From NCBI RefSeq assembly GCF_014647515.1, contig NZ_BMPI01000074.1, positions 2,648 to 51,179 on the forward strand: a stretch of 48,532 bases of DNA. The letters run 5' to 3'. Within the stretch, counting starts at the first letter, position 1; the number at the start of each line of letters is the position of its first letter. Below the pieces are notes generated by a model, which did no database searches, was not told the DNA's origin, and worked only from the letters and a program-made list of their open reading frames with translations. The DNA comes from Dactylosporangium sucinum. GTDB taxonomy: Bacteria; Actinomycetota; Actinomycetes; Mycobacteriales; Micromonosporaceae. The position numbers and the translations under genes are program-made. Below are positions 16,538-25,028 of this stretch, piece by piece.

Positions 16538-17113
16538 ATGGTGCTTCGTGGGTACCGCACGTTCGCCTCGGTCGTCGGGCGCCGGACCGTGTTGCGGTAC
16601 GGCGCGCTCGGCGTGCTGGCCGCGCTGACCGCCGCCTGCTCGAAGCGGGAGGCGACCGGCGACAGCGAGGGCGGCGTCGCCCGGCTCGCCCTGGACGCGT
16701 TCGCGAAGGGAACCTGGGACGTCAGTGTCGTGCTCACGGGTGGCGGCCTGGCCGTGCCGAAGGTCGACGCCGGCCGCCTGACGATCGAGCCGGGCCGCTT
16801 CAACGCCGCCGCGGGCCTGCTGGCCAAGACCAAGGCCCGCGGTGAGTACGCCTTCTCGGGCGGCCAGCTGCGCGTGCACAGCATCGAGTTCTGGGACGAG
16901 CCCACGTCGACCTGGCAGGCCACGTACGGCGAAGCGTTCTCGGGCACCGGCCTCCCGGCCGAGGTCACCGGCAGCGCCTCGGCCGACGTGCAGTGGTCGA
17001 TGGGCACCGCCCAGCAGGTCCTCCCGGCCACGTGGGACGGCCGCACGCTGCGCTTCACGGGCCACGACTTCCACGACAAGACGGTCGCCGTGACCGTCAC
17101 CCGCGCCGCCTGA
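16538..17113 (+). CDS. Twin-arginine lipoprotein of unknown function
   Basis: This 191-residue protein begins with a twin-arginine signal (GRRTVLRYG, arginines 15-16), a hydrophobic segment and a lipobox LTAAC with C34 as the lipidated cysteine. The mature part is probably beta-rich and contains no motif I know. GGAGG at 16532-16536 is too close to the ATG at 16538 for good spacing, so the GTG at 16541 or an upstream GTG at 16484 may be used. The protein is anchored outside the cell. The palindromic repeat begins 17 bases after its stop. Confidence 0.75.
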   Translation: MVLRGYRTFASVVGRRTVLRYGALGVLAALTAACSKREATGDSEGGVARLALDAFAKGTWDVSVVLTGGGLAVPKVDAGRLTIEPGRFNAAAGLLAKTKARGEYAFSGGQLRVHSIEFWDEPTSTWQATYGEAFSGTGLPAEVTGSASADVQWSMGTAQQVLPATWDGRTLRFTGHDFHDKTVAVTVTRAA

Positions 17114-17130
17114 CCGCGCGGCCCGGTGCG

Positions 17131-17208
17131 CGTCGATCTTGCAGTTGTGGTGCCTGACGAACCGGGACATTCCCGGAGCGTCCCGGCACCACAACTGCAA
17201 GATCGACG
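17131..17208. repeat. Large palindromic repeat, copy 2
   Basis: Two perfect 24-bp arms (17131-17154 and 17185-17208) flank a 30-nt centre that holds its own stem, CCGGGA (17162-17167) with TCCCGG (17171-17176). The arms match copy 1 at 136-215 except for one position (G/C swapped to C/G) that is compensated in the other arm, so pairing is kept. It sits between the lipoprotein gene and the end of modC. Confidence 0.85.
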
Positions 17209-17258
17209 GAGATGGACGTGTGCGGGGGAGACGCGCGCCGGAGGGGCTGGCGAGGCTC

Positions 17259-18320
17259 TCAGGCGGGGTAGGCGTGGGTCTCGGTGGCCTTCACCGCGGC
17301 CCAGATCTCCTGGCCCGGCGCCAGGTCGAGGTGGGCGGCCGCGGCCGGGGTGACGTCGGCGAACGCCGGGATCGGGCCGTCCAGCTGCACCCGGAGGTTG
17401 TCGCCGTGGCGCTGGATGCCCGCGATCGTCGCCGGCCAGGTGTTGCGGGGGCTGCCGTCCGGGCGGTGCGGGTGCAGCGCGACCGCGGACGGGCGGAAGA
17501 CCACGAACGCGTCGCCGTCGAGGCGGTCGTCGCAGGCCAGGGTGAACCCGCCCGGGAGCTCGACCGCCGTGCCGTCGGCGCGGCCGCGGTACAGGTTGAG
17601 GCCGACCAGGCGGGCCACGTAGTCGGTGCGGGGGCGGGCAGTCACGGCCGCGGCGTCGCCGTCCTGGACCACGGTGCCGTCCTCGACGATGACCAGGCGG
17701 TCGGCGAGGACCAGCGCGTCGAGCGGGTCGTGCGTGACGAGCAGGGTCGCGCCGGGGTGGTCGGCGAGGTGGCGGTGCAGCTCGGCGCGGGTCTCCAGGC
17801 GGGTGCGGGCGTCGAGCGCGGCGAGCGGCTCGTCGAGCAGCAGCAGGTTCGGGTCGACGGCTAGGGCGCGGGCGAGCGCGACGCGCTGGGCCTGGCCGCC
17901 GGAGAGCTGGCGGGGCTTGCGGCGGGCGTGCTCGGCCAGGCCGACGCGGTTCAGCCACGCCTCGGCCCGGGCGCGCGCGGCCCGCCGGTGCAGGCCGTGC
18001 CGCCGGGGGCCGAACGCCACGTTGTCGAGCGCGGTGAGGTGCGGGAACAGCAGGTAGTCCTGGAACACGACACCGATCGGGCGGCGCTCCGGCGGCACCC
18101 ACGTGCGGCGCGCGGGCCGGTCGAGGTCGGCGCCGGCCAGGTGGACGTGGCCGGTGGTCAGCGGCTGCAGGCCGGCGAGGGCGCGCAGGGCGGTGGTCTT
18201 GCCGGCGCCGTTCGGCCCGAGCAGCGCGACGACCTCGCCGGCGGCGATGCGCAGCTCGATGTCGAGGCGGAACGTGCCGCGGTCGACGACCAGGTGCGCG
18301 TCGAGCAGGGGAGCGGTCAT
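17259..18320 (-). CDS. modC: Molybdate ABC transporter ATP-binding protein
   Basis: This 353-residue ATPase drives molybdate import. It has Walker A LLGPNGAGKTT, Q-loop VVFQDYLLFPHLT, signature LSGGQAQRVALARAL, Walker B LLLLDEP and switch THD. A C-terminal TOBE/Mop-type domain follows (about 280-350), where regulatory oxyanion binding occurs in ModC. Its ATG overlaps the end of modB by four bases. The order regulator-modA-modB-modC on the minus strand fixes the assignment. Confidence 0.93.
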   Translation of the reverse strand: MTAPLLDAHLVVDRGTFRLDIELRIAAGEVVALLGPNGAGKTTALRALAGLQPLTTGHVHLAGADLDRPARRTWVPPERRPIGVVFQDYLLFPHLTALDNVAFGPRRHGLHRRAARARAEAWLNRVGLAEHARRKPRQLSGGQAQRVALARALAVDPNLLLLDEPLAALDARTRLETRAELHRHLADHPGATLLVTHDPLDALVLADRLVIVEDGTVVQDGDAAAVTARPRTDYVARLVGLNLYRGRADGTAVELPGGFTLACDDRLDGDAFVVFRPSAVALHPHRPDGSPRNTWPATIAGIQRHGDNLRVQLDGPIPAFADVTPAAAAHLDLAPGQEIWAAVKATETHAYPA

Positions 18321-19132
18321 GGGGCGGTGATCCAGCGGTCGCGCAGCCCGGCCAGGATGGCCACGGACACGATGAGCAGCACGAGGCTGAGCACGACGGC
18401 GCCGTCGAGGTCGCCGCCCTCCATGGTCTGGTAGACGGCGAGGGGCATGGTCTGGGTGACGCCGGGGTAGTTGCCGGCGAACGTGATGGTCGCGCCGAAC
18501 TCGCCGAGCGCGCGGGCCCAGCCCAGCACGGCGCCGGCGGCGATGCCGGGCGCGACGAGCGGCAGCGTCACGTGGGTGAACGTGGTCCAGCGGCCGGCGC
18601 CGAGGGTGGCGGCGGCCTCCTCGTAGCGGCGGTCGGCGCCGCGCAGGGCGCCCTCGACGGCGATGATGAGGAACGGCATGGCCACGAACGCCTCGGCGAT
18701 CACGACGCCGGTGGTGGTGAACGGCAGCGAGAAGCCGAACGTCTGGTCCAGCCACTCGCCGAGCAGGCCGCGGCGGCCGAAGACCAGCAGCAGCGCGATG
18801 CCGCCGACGACCGGGGGCAGCACGAGCGGGACCGTGATGAGGGCTCGGACGATTCGCCGGCCGGGGAACTCGACCCGGGCCAGCAGCCAGGCCAGCGGCA
18901 CGCCGCACAGCAGGCAGAGCAGCGTCGCCAGGGTGGCGCACTGCAGGGACAGGCGCAGGGCGGTGCGGACCTCGGGGTCGGTCAGCCGCTGCGGCAGCGT
19001 CGTCCAGGGTGCCCGGATGAGCAGGCCGGCCAGTGGCAGTACCAGAAACACCAGGCCGATCGCGGCGGGAACGAGGAGGCCGGCGGGCGCCCGTTGACCG
19101 GGGCGCCGCGCCGACCTGGTTGTCGTCGTCAC
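18317..19132 (-). CDS. modB: Molybdate ABC transporter permease
   Basis: This 271-residue inner-membrane protein has about six helices and the ABC permease EAA loop (YEEAAATLGAGRWTTFTHVT, then LPL). The segment LPPVVGGIALLLVFG is typical of ModB. The GTG start lies seven bases after the modA stop. It forms the channel for molybdate or tungstate with the modC ATPase. Confidence 0.93.
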   Translation of the reverse strand: MTTTTRSARRPGQRAPAGLLVPAAIGLVFLVLPLAGLLIRAPWTTLPQRLTDPEVRTALRLSLQCATLATLLCLLCGVPLAWLLARVEFPGRRIVRALITVPLVLPPVVGGIALLLVFGRRGLLGEWLDQTFGFSLPFTTTGVVIAEAFVAMPFLIIAVEGALRGADRRYEEAAATLGAGRWTTFTHVTLPLVAPGIAAGAVLGWARALGEFGATITFAGNYPGVTQTMPLAVYQTMEGGDLDGAVVLSLVLLIVSVAILAGLRDRWITAP

Positions 19133-19139
19133 GGAGCCG

Positions 19140-19943
19140 TCAGGGAGCCTGGAAGCCGGCCTCGGTGAGGACCGTCCTGCCCTTGTCCGACAGCACGTAG
19201 GCGACGAACGCCTTCGCGCCGGCGGCGTTCTTGGCGCCCTTGAGCGCCACGATCGGGTAGTCGTTGATCGCGCCCGCGGACTCCGGGAACTCGACGCCGT
19301 CGACGTCGGTGGCGGCGGCCTTGGCGTCCGTGCGGTACACCAGGGCGGCGTCGACCTCGCCGAGCTTCACCTTCGCCAGGGCGGCCTTGACGTCCTGTTC
19401 GAGGGTCACGGGCGTGAGCTTCACCGAGGCGGCGTCGAGCGCCTTCTTCGCGGCCGCGCCGCACGGCACCTGCTCGGCGCACAGGGCGACCTTCACGCCG
19501 GGCTTCGTCAGGTCGGCCAGGCCCTTGACGCCCTTCGGGTTGCCCTTGGGCACGGCGATGACGAGCTGGTTCTTGACGAACGTGGTCGGCGACCCGTCGC
19601 CGTTGCCGGCGTCGGTGACGGTCTTCATGTTGGCCGGTGCGGCCGAGGCGAACACGTCGGCCGGTGCGCCCTGGTTGATCTGGGTGGCCAGGGCCGAGCT
19701 GCCCGCGAAGTTGAACTTGACCGTGGTGCCGGGGTTCGCGGCCTCGAAGTCCTTGCCGATCTTCGTGAACGACTCGGTGAGCGAGGCCGCGGCGAAGACG
19801 TTGACGGTGCCGGTGACGCCGGTGCCGCTGCTGCTGGTCGCGGCGCCGGGGGTGTTGCTCGCGGTCGGCTCGTCGCTGGCGCAGCCGGTCAGGGTCATCA
19901 GGAGGCCGACCGCCGCGGCGGTCAGGGCCGTGCGCAGCTTCAT
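19140..19943 (-). CDS. modA: Molybdate-binding lipoprotein
   Basis: This 267-residue solute-binding protein has a lipoprotein signal ending in LTGC, a Ser/Thr/Gly linker and the ModA opening VNVFAAASLTESF. Further ModA-like stretches are FAGSSALATQINQGAPADVFAS and the late ALVYRTDA. Serines in AASL and GSSA are the usual oxyanion ligands. It captures molybdate outside the membrane for modBC. The ATG overlaps the stop of the upstream regulator gene (ATGA). Confidence 0.93.
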   Translation of the reverse strand: MKLRTALTAAAVGLLMTLTGCASDEPTASNTPGAATSSSGTGVTGTVNVFAAASLTESFTKIGKDFEAANPGTTVKFNFAGSSALATQINQGAPADVFASAAPANMKTVTDAGNGDGSPTTFVKNQLVIAVPKGNPKGVKGLADLTKPGVKVALCAEQVPCGAAAKKALDAASVKLTPVTLEQDVKAALAKVKLGEVDAALVYRTDAKAAATDVDGVEFPESAGAINDYPIVALKGAKNAAGAKAFVAYVLSDKGRTVLTEAGFQAP

Positions 19944-20353
19944 GGTGTGCTCCCTCGGGGTAGCGTGGCGCGCTCCACCACGACGTTGGTCGACTTGATC
20001 ACAGCCACCGCTACCGAGCCGACCTGCAGGTCGAGCTCGTCGACGGCTTCACGGCTCATGAGCGACACCAGCCGGAACGGCCCGGCCTGGATGTCGACCT
20101 GCGCCATCACGGTGTCCTTCACCACGGCGGTGACGATCCCGCGCAGCCGGTTGCGCGCCGAGGAGACCTCGGAGCGGCCGTCGGGGTCGTTGCCCTGCTC
20201 GCGGACGAAGGCGGCCAGCTCGGCGCCCTCGATCGTGCGGTGACCGTGCTCGTCCCGGGTGGCCGGGAGCCGGCCGGCGTCGATCCACCGGCGGACCGTG
20301 TCGGGGCTGACCCCGAGCAGCTCGGCCGCTTCGCCGATCCGGAACACCGTCAC
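19940..20353 (-). CDS. MerR-type HTH protein with molybdate-binding (TOBE/Mop) domain
   Basis: This small protein (137 residues from the GTG at 20353) joins a MerR-like/excisionase-type helix-turn-helix (RIGEAAELLGVSPDTVRRWIDAGRLP) to a single Mop domain (SARNRLRGIVTAVVKDTVMA, later VAVAVIKSTNVVVER) that binds molybdate. It is the first gene of the mod operon, and its stop overlaps the modA start. It probably senses molybdate and represses or tunes the operon; it lacks the classic ModE DNA-binding domain. An ATG at 20377 is an alternative start. Confidence 0.88.
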   Translation of the reverse strand: MTVFRIGEAAELLGVSPDTVRRWIDAGRLPATRDEHGHRTIEGAELAAFVREQGNDPDGRSEVSSARNRLRGIVTAVVKDTVMAQVDIQAGPFRLVSLMSREAVDELDLQVGSVAVAVIKSTNVVVERATLPRGSTP

Positions 20354-20458
20354 GGCGACCACCCTACCGCCTCGCATCTGCGGCCGTGCATCGCCTTTCC
20401 GTCTCGCATCGGCGAGGGTGCGGTGGCGTTCCGCCGGTCGCACCTGCATGATGGGTGC

Positions 20459-21412
20459 ATGAGCGACGAGCGTTGGTCGACCGTCCTCACGCACCTGGTC
20501 GCCGCGTTGCCGGTGGACGCCGCGCGGGTGACCGTGGACGGCCTCGACGGCGGGGCCGCCGTGTTCGCCGACCGCTTCGCCGCGTGGCTGCGCGCCGAGG
20601 GCCGCGATTGCGTGCGGCTCGGCGGCGACGACGACTGCCCGCCCTCCGCCATCATGATCACCGGCGGTGCCCGCCGTTCCAACCGCCACCTGACGATCTG
20701 GGTGCGTTCCCCCGGCCCGGGGGAGTATCGCGGCGAGCAGGCCGACGCCGTCGTCGACCTCCACGACCGGGCCTGGCCGGTGCTGCGCCACCTCAACCCG
20801 GCCCTCGCCGACGGCGAGTCCTGGTATCGCACCGAGTCCCAGGCGTTCTTCGCCGCCCGCGCCACCACCTGGGACACCAGGTTCGGCGACGACCAGCCGG
20901 CCTACGCCGCCGCCGTCGCCGAGGCCGGGCTGCTCCCCGGCGGCGTCGCCGTCGACCTCGGCTGCGGCACCGGCCGCGCGCTGCCGGCGCTGCGCGAGGC
21001 GGTCGGGCCGCTCGGCACCGTCATCGGCGTCGATCTCACCCCGCAGATGCTCACCGCCGCGCGATTGCGGGCGGGCGAGTGCGCCGCGCCGCTGCTGCTC
21101 GCCGACGCCCGGAGCCTGCCCTTCGCGGACGCGAGCGTCGACGCCGTCTTCGCCGCCGGGCTCGTCAACCACCTCCCCGACGTGGCCGCCGGGCTCGCCG
21201 AGCTGGCCCGGATCACCCGGACCGGCGGCAAGCTGGTCCTGTTCCACCCGTCCGGCCGGGCCGCGCTGGCCGCCCGCCACGGGCGGGCCCTGCGGCCCGA
21301 CGAGCCGCTCGCCGAGGCCGTGCTGCGCACGTCGGCGGCCCGCGCCGGCTGGTGCCTGACCGGCTACGACGACCCGCCGCACCGGTTCCACGCCGTGGCG
21401 GTGCGTGCCTGA
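20459..21412 (+). CDS. Degenerate uridine-kinase-like domain fused to a methyltransferase
   Basis: This 317-residue protein has a C-terminal class I methyltransferase (motif I AVDLGCGTG, 164-172; later GLVNHLPDVAAGLAELARI). Residues ~20-130 look like a worn uridine-kinase-type P-loop domain: VTVDGLDGGAAVFADRFAAW aligns with the usual VDGxDGAGKTTFAD, but the Walker lysine and threonine are absent, and VVDLHDRAWPVLRHLNP resembles the end of such kinases. ATP use is therefore unlikely. It is divergent from the mod operon and followed by the MoeA-like gene. The substrate is unknown. Confidence 0.78.
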   Translation: MSDERWSTVLTHLVAALPVDAARVTVDGLDGGAAVFADRFAAWLRAEGRDCVRLGGDDDCPPSAIMITGGARRSNRHLTIWVRSPGPGEYRGEQADAVVDLHDRAWPVLRHLNPALADGESWYRTESQAFFAARATTWDTRFGDDQPAYAAAVAEAGLLPGGVAVDLGCGTGRALPALREAVGPLGTVIGVDLTPQMLTAARLRAGECAAPLLLADARSLPFADASVDAVFAAGLVNHLPDVAAGLAELARITRTGGKLVLFHPSGRAALAARHGRALRPDEPLAEAVLRTSAARAGWCLTGYDDPPHRFHAVAVRA

Positions 21413-21475
21413 CCTCACTGTGACGACCGCGGGCCGTCGCATGCGTGCGAGACGCCGGCGCGGTGGAATAGGAAC

Positions 21476-22606
21476 GTGCAGTCCTGGCATGCGGCCTACG
21501 CCATCGCCCGTGACACGCCCGCGCCGCTCCCCGCCGAGCCGACCCCCACCGCCGGCGCCGTCGGCCGGGTCGCGGCGGCGCCGGCCCGGGCGCGCAGCGC
21601 CGTGCCCGCGTTCGACACCGCCGCCATGGACGGGTACGCGATCGCCGGCCCCGGGCCGTGGACCCTGAGCGGGCGGATCCTCGCCGGACCGGCCGCCGGC
21701 GGTCCCGCGCTGGCTGCCGGGACCGCGGTCGAGATCGCCACCGGCGCCGTGGTGCCGGCGGGTGCGGAGGCCGTCCTGCCGTACGAGTGCGCTCATCGTC
21801 GCGGGCAGACGGTGACCGGCGCCGTCGGGCCGCGCGACCACATCCGGCGGGCGGGCGCCGACGTCCCGGCCGGGGACCTCGTCGTCCCCGCCGGCCGCGT
21901 CGTCACCGCCACCGGCGCCGCCGCGGCCCTGCAGGCCGGCGTCGAGCAGCTGTGGACGGTGCGCCCGCCGAGCGTCACGCTGCTCGTCACCGGCGACGAG
22001 GTCGTCACCGCCGGCCCGCCCGGCCCCGGCCAGGTCCGGGACGTCTTCACCGGCCTCGTCGAGGCGGTCGGCAGCCGGGCCGGCGGGCACGTCCGCGACG
22101 CCCGGCACGTGCCCGACCGCCCCGACCGCCTGCGGACCTGCCTGGACGCCGCCACGACCGACGTCGTCGTCGTCACCGGCGCGTCGTCGGCCGGCGCCGC
22201 CGACCACCTGCACACGGTCCTCGGCACGCGGGACGCGACCTGGCACGTGTGCGGCGTCGCCTGCCGGCCCGGCCACCCGCAGGGCCTGGCCACACTGCCG
22301 GACGGCCGCTGGGTCGTGAGCCTGCCCGGCAACCCGTACGCGGGCCTGGTCGCCGCGCTCACCCTGCTCGAACCGCTGCTGCGCGCGCTGGCCGGCCGCC
22401 CGGCCGAGCTGCTCCGCATGCCGGTCACGGGCACGGCCCGACTGGTCCCCGACGGCGTGCGCATCGCGCCGGCGCGCCACGACGGCACCATCCTGCCGGG
22501 CACGGGTTCGGGCAGCCTGCACGTCGCCGCGTCGGCGGATGTTCTCGTGGTACTGCCGTCAGCGTGGACCTCCGGCGCGGAGGCGGACGTGCTGGTCGTG
22601 CCCTGA
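21476..22606 (+). CDS. moeA: Molybdopterin molybdenumtransferase (MoeA-like)
   Basis: This 376-residue protein is MoeA-like, inserting molybdenum into molybdopterin. It has AMDGYAI (50-56), IATGAVVPAGAEAVLPYE in the first half, VTGDEVVTAGPPGPGQVRD in the MogA-like domain and LPGNPYAGLVAALTLLEPLL near the end. The usual TGGxSxGxxD is degraded to TGASSAGAADHL, so activity may be changed. It is slightly short for MoeA (about 400 residues). The nearby modABC cluster supports a molybdenum role. Start is a GTG. Confidence 0.85.
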   Translation: MQSWHAAYAIARDTPAPLPAEPTPTAGAVGRVAAAPARARSAVPAFDTAAMDGYAIAGPGPWTLSGRILAGPAAGGPALAAGTAVEIATGAVVPAGAEAVLPYECAHRRGQTVTGAVGPRDHIRRAGADVPAGDLVVPAGRVVTATGAAAALQAGVEQLWTVRPPSVTLLVTGDEVVTAGPPGPGQVRDVFTGLVEAVGSRAGGHVRDARHVPDRPDRLRTCLDAATTDVVVVTGASSAGAADHLHTVLGTRDATWHVCGVACRPGHPQGLATLPDGRWVVSLPGNPYAGLVAALTLLEPLLRALAGRPAELLRMPVTGTARLVPDGVRIAPARHDGTILPGTGSGSLHVAASADVLVVLPSAWTSGAEADVLVVP

Positions 22607-22691
22607 TCCGTGTCGCCGCGCTGCCCGTGGGCTCGACCCGCACCCCTGCCCTTCATCACCGACGTCCTGGACGGCCGGGCATGATGACCCG

Positions 22692-23381
22692 ATGCGTACC
22701 GCGGACGAGCTGACGGCAGCCTCCGACTCGGCCTGGCCGGCCCTGGAGACGGAGCTGCGGTCGAACCCGCAGCTCACGATCCTGCCGGTCGCGGTGCCGG
22801 CCGGCCGGGAAAGCCTGTACGGCCTGCAGGTCACGACCCGCTCCCGCCTGGGCGCCCTGTCCCTGCACACGGGCGGCCTCCTGGTCGACGGCGGCTGGCT
22901 CCGCGTCCTGGGCGGCGGCGGTGGGTCCGGCCTGCCGTCGCTGGCCGAGGCCAACGACCTTCCGGGCGCCGGCGAGGCACCGCCGGCGCTGCTGGTCGGC
23001 TACGACGTCCTCGGCGGCCGCTTCGAGCTCACGGGCGCCGACCCCGCACTCGCCGGCCGCCCGGGAGCGCCGGGCGACGTGTGCTACTTCGGCCCGGACA
23101 CGCTGCACTGGGAGTCGCTGGGCGCCGGCCACGGCGGCTGGCTGTCCTGGATCGCCCAGGGCGGCACGACGCAGTTCTACGAGTCCCTGCGCTGGCCGGG
23201 CTGGCAGGAGGAGACCCGCGCGCTGCCCCTGACGCACGGCATCACGGTGTACCCGTTCCTGTGGTCGCAGGAGGCCCACGAGGACCTCGCGGCCACGTCC
23301 CGCCGGCCGGCCCCGATGGCCGAACTGTTCACCTTCCAGGCCGAGACCGCGACCCGCCTCGCCGCCGGCCCGTCGGCCTGA
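22692..23381 (+). CDS. DUF2625 family protein
   Basis: This 229-residue protein matches the DUF2625 pattern: an opening TADELTAASDSAWPALETEL, then LQVTTRSRLGALSLHTGGLL and DGGWLRVLGGGG, then DVCYFGPDTLHWESLG and WPGWQEETRAL. The fold is known in enteric bacteria but has no assigned role that I can name. It has no signal peptide. It follows the MoeA-like gene by 85 bases and ends in a strong convergent terminator. Confidence 0.8.
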   Translation: MRTADELTAASDSAWPALETELRSNPQLTILPVAVPAGRESLYGLQVTTRSRLGALSLHTGGLLVDGGWLRVLGGGGGSGLPSLAEANDLPGAGEAPPALLVGYDVLGGRFELTGADPALAGRPGAPGDVCYFGPDTLHWESLGAGHGGWLSWIAQGGTTQFYESLRWPGWQEETRALPLTHGITVYPFLWSQEAHEDLAATSRRPAPMAELFTFQAETATRLAAGPSA

Positions 23382-23397
23382 CGGCTGTCACATCGGA

Positions 23398-23428
23398 CCC
23401 GGGCCGATGCCGCCTTCCGCGGCCCGGG
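23398..23428. terminator. Bidirectional hairpin terminator
   Basis: CCCGGGCC (23398-23405) pairs exactly with GGCCCGGG (23421-23428) around a 15-nt loop. It sits in the 50-bp gap between two convergent genes and ends three bases from the stop of the ROK gene. Confidence 0.6.
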
Positions 23429-23431
23429 CGC

Positions 23432-24712
23432 TCAGGGGGCCTTGACGGCGGCGTGGGGCCCGCCGCCGCGGTCTGACCTGGTGAGTGCCTCGTCGACACG
23501 ATCGGCGGCGAGGGCGTGCTGGATGACCATCGTCGCCGCGCCGATGACGCCGGCCTGGGCGCCGGTGGTTGCCGGCACGATCTGCAGGTGGGCGGTGGCG
23601 AGGGGGAGCGAGCGGCCGTAGACGACCTCCCGGACCCCGGCGATGAGGCTTTCGCCGGCCTGGGCGATGGAACCGCCGATGACGACGAGTTCGGGGTTGA
23701 GCAGGCTGACGCAGGTGGCGACGACCTCGCCGATGGTGCGTCCGGCCTGGCGAACCGCGTGTGCGGCGGTGATGTTGCCGCCGCGGACGAGTGCGACGAC
23801 GTCGCTGTTCGTCGTCGCGGGCACGCCGGCCGTGGTGAGGTGCTTGATGATCGCCTGGCCGCTCGCGACGGCCTCGAGGCATCCGGTGTTGCCGCATCTG
23901 CACAGGACGTCGGGGGCGTGGGGGGCCGCCACGTGGCCGAGGTCGCCGGCGGCCCCGACCGCGCCTCGCAGCAGGCGGCGACCACTGATGATCCCGGCGC
24001 CGATCCCGGTGGCGACCTTGACGAACAGGAGGTGGTCGAGCGCGGCGTGGGCCGTCACGTGCTCGCCGAGCGCCATGATGTTGACGTCGTTGTCGACGAG
24101 GACCGGAACGTCCCAGTGGCGTCGCACGTGTCCGGGCACGTCATAGCCGTCCCATCCCGGCATGATGGGCGGGCGCATCGGCCGGCCGCTCGAATGCTCG
24201 ACCGGGCCCGGCAGGCCGATCCCGATGCCGATGAGATCCTCGGCGTTGCGGTCCGCCTCGTCGAGCAGTCGTCGTATCGTCGCGACGACCCAGTCGAGCA
24301 CCGCGATCGGCCCGGCCGAGATGTCGACGTGCTCGGCGACCTCGCGCAGCGGCCGGCCCGTGAGGTCGGCGAGCGCGACATGCCCGTGGGTCGCTCCGAG
24401 GTCGGCGCCGACGACGAGCCGAGCCTGGGGGTTGAGGGCAAACCTGGTCGGCGGGCGGCCGCCGGTCGAGGCCGCCTCGCCGGAGGGTGCCAGCAGACCG
24501 CTGGCGAGCAGCGCGTCGACGCGAAGGCTGACGGTGGACCGGGCCAACCCGGTGATTCTGGCCAGCTCGGCACGGGTTCGGGGCTGCCCGTCGCGAAGGA
24601 GTTGGAGGAGTTCCCCGGCCCCGGGAACGCCGGAGCTGGACCCGGCCGACCCGTCGGTGGCCGCCGCGCCGCGATGAGCGGGCGCACGTGGCGGGGGCGG
24701 CGGCTCGAACAT
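23432..24712 (-). CDS. ROK-family transcriptional regulator
   Basis: This 426-residue repressor has an N-terminal winged helix (about 32-80; TRAELARITGLARSTVSLRV) and a ROK sugar-kinase-like domain. VGADLGATHGHVALADL is the phosphate motif. H260 with C271, C273 and C278 (CRCGNTGC) is the ROK zinc site. Regulators of this type bind a sugar or sugar phosphate and release DNA. It faces a secreted sugar isomerase-like gene across 316 bp, so it probably controls that gene. The kinase-type DND is retained, but kinase activity is not implied. Confidence 0.92.
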   Translation of the reverse strand: MFEPPPPPRAPAHRGAAATDGSAGSSSGVPGAGELLQLLRDGQPRTRAELARITGLARSTVSLRVDALLASGLLAPSGEAASTGGRPPTRFALNPQARLVVGADLGATHGHVALADLTGRPLREVAEHVDISAGPIAVLDWVVATIRRLLDEADRNAEDLIGIGIGLPGPVEHSSGRPMRPPIMPGWDGYDVPGHVRRHWDVPVLVDNDVNIMALGEHVTAHAALDHLLFVKVATGIGAGIISGRRLLRGAVGAAGDLGHVAAPHAPDVLCRCGNTGCLEAVASGQAIIKHLTTAGVPATTNSDVVALVRGGNITAAHAVRQAGRTIGEVVATCVSLLNPELVVIGGSIAQAGESLIAGVREVVYGRSLPLATAHLQIVPATTGAQAGVIGAATMVIQHALAADRVDEALTRSDRGGGPHAAVKAP

Positions 24713-24754
24713 GGTCGAAGTGAATCATATGACGGCGTATTGCGGCGATCCCGG

Positions 24755-24768
24755 TTGCTCGCAAGCAA
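24755..24768. promoter_or_regulatory. Inverted repeat, possible ROK operator
   Basis: TTGCT and AGCAA form arms around CGCA, 43 bases from the ROK start codon. The 316-bp gap also holds a second imperfect repeat (TCAGA 24871-24875 with TCTGA 24887-24891 around an ATGCAT). Position suggests autoregulation and control of the divergent gene; it is not shown by the sequence alone. Confidence 0.35.
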
Positions 24769-24913
24769 GTTCTGCGTGAAGGCAACCTGAAGTTCCGGCG
24801 AGCCTTGGCCCCTCCACCGCAGGTCGAACCCGGGATCGGTCCGGCGTTGACGCTGTCGATACGCCGCCAATCAGACAACTTATGCATCTGATCTACCGAC
24901 TTTTGTCCGACGC

Positions 24914-24943
24914 TTGTCAAATGTTCGGGTGTCGCCGTATGGT
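24914..24943 (+). promoter_or_regulatory. Sigma-70 type promoter of the isomerase-like gene
   Basis: TTGTCA (24914-24919) and TATGGT (24938-24943) are separated by 18 bases, about 85 bases before the GTG of the secreted isomerase-like gene. The local sequence is less GC-rich than its surroundings. Confidence 0.5.
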
Positions 24944-25028
24944 CGGGACCGCGCGGCCGCCCCGCACACCCCTTCAGTCTCCGCTCCCGCGGTGGACGTA
25001 GCGCCGCGCAGGCACAGAAGGAGGACCC

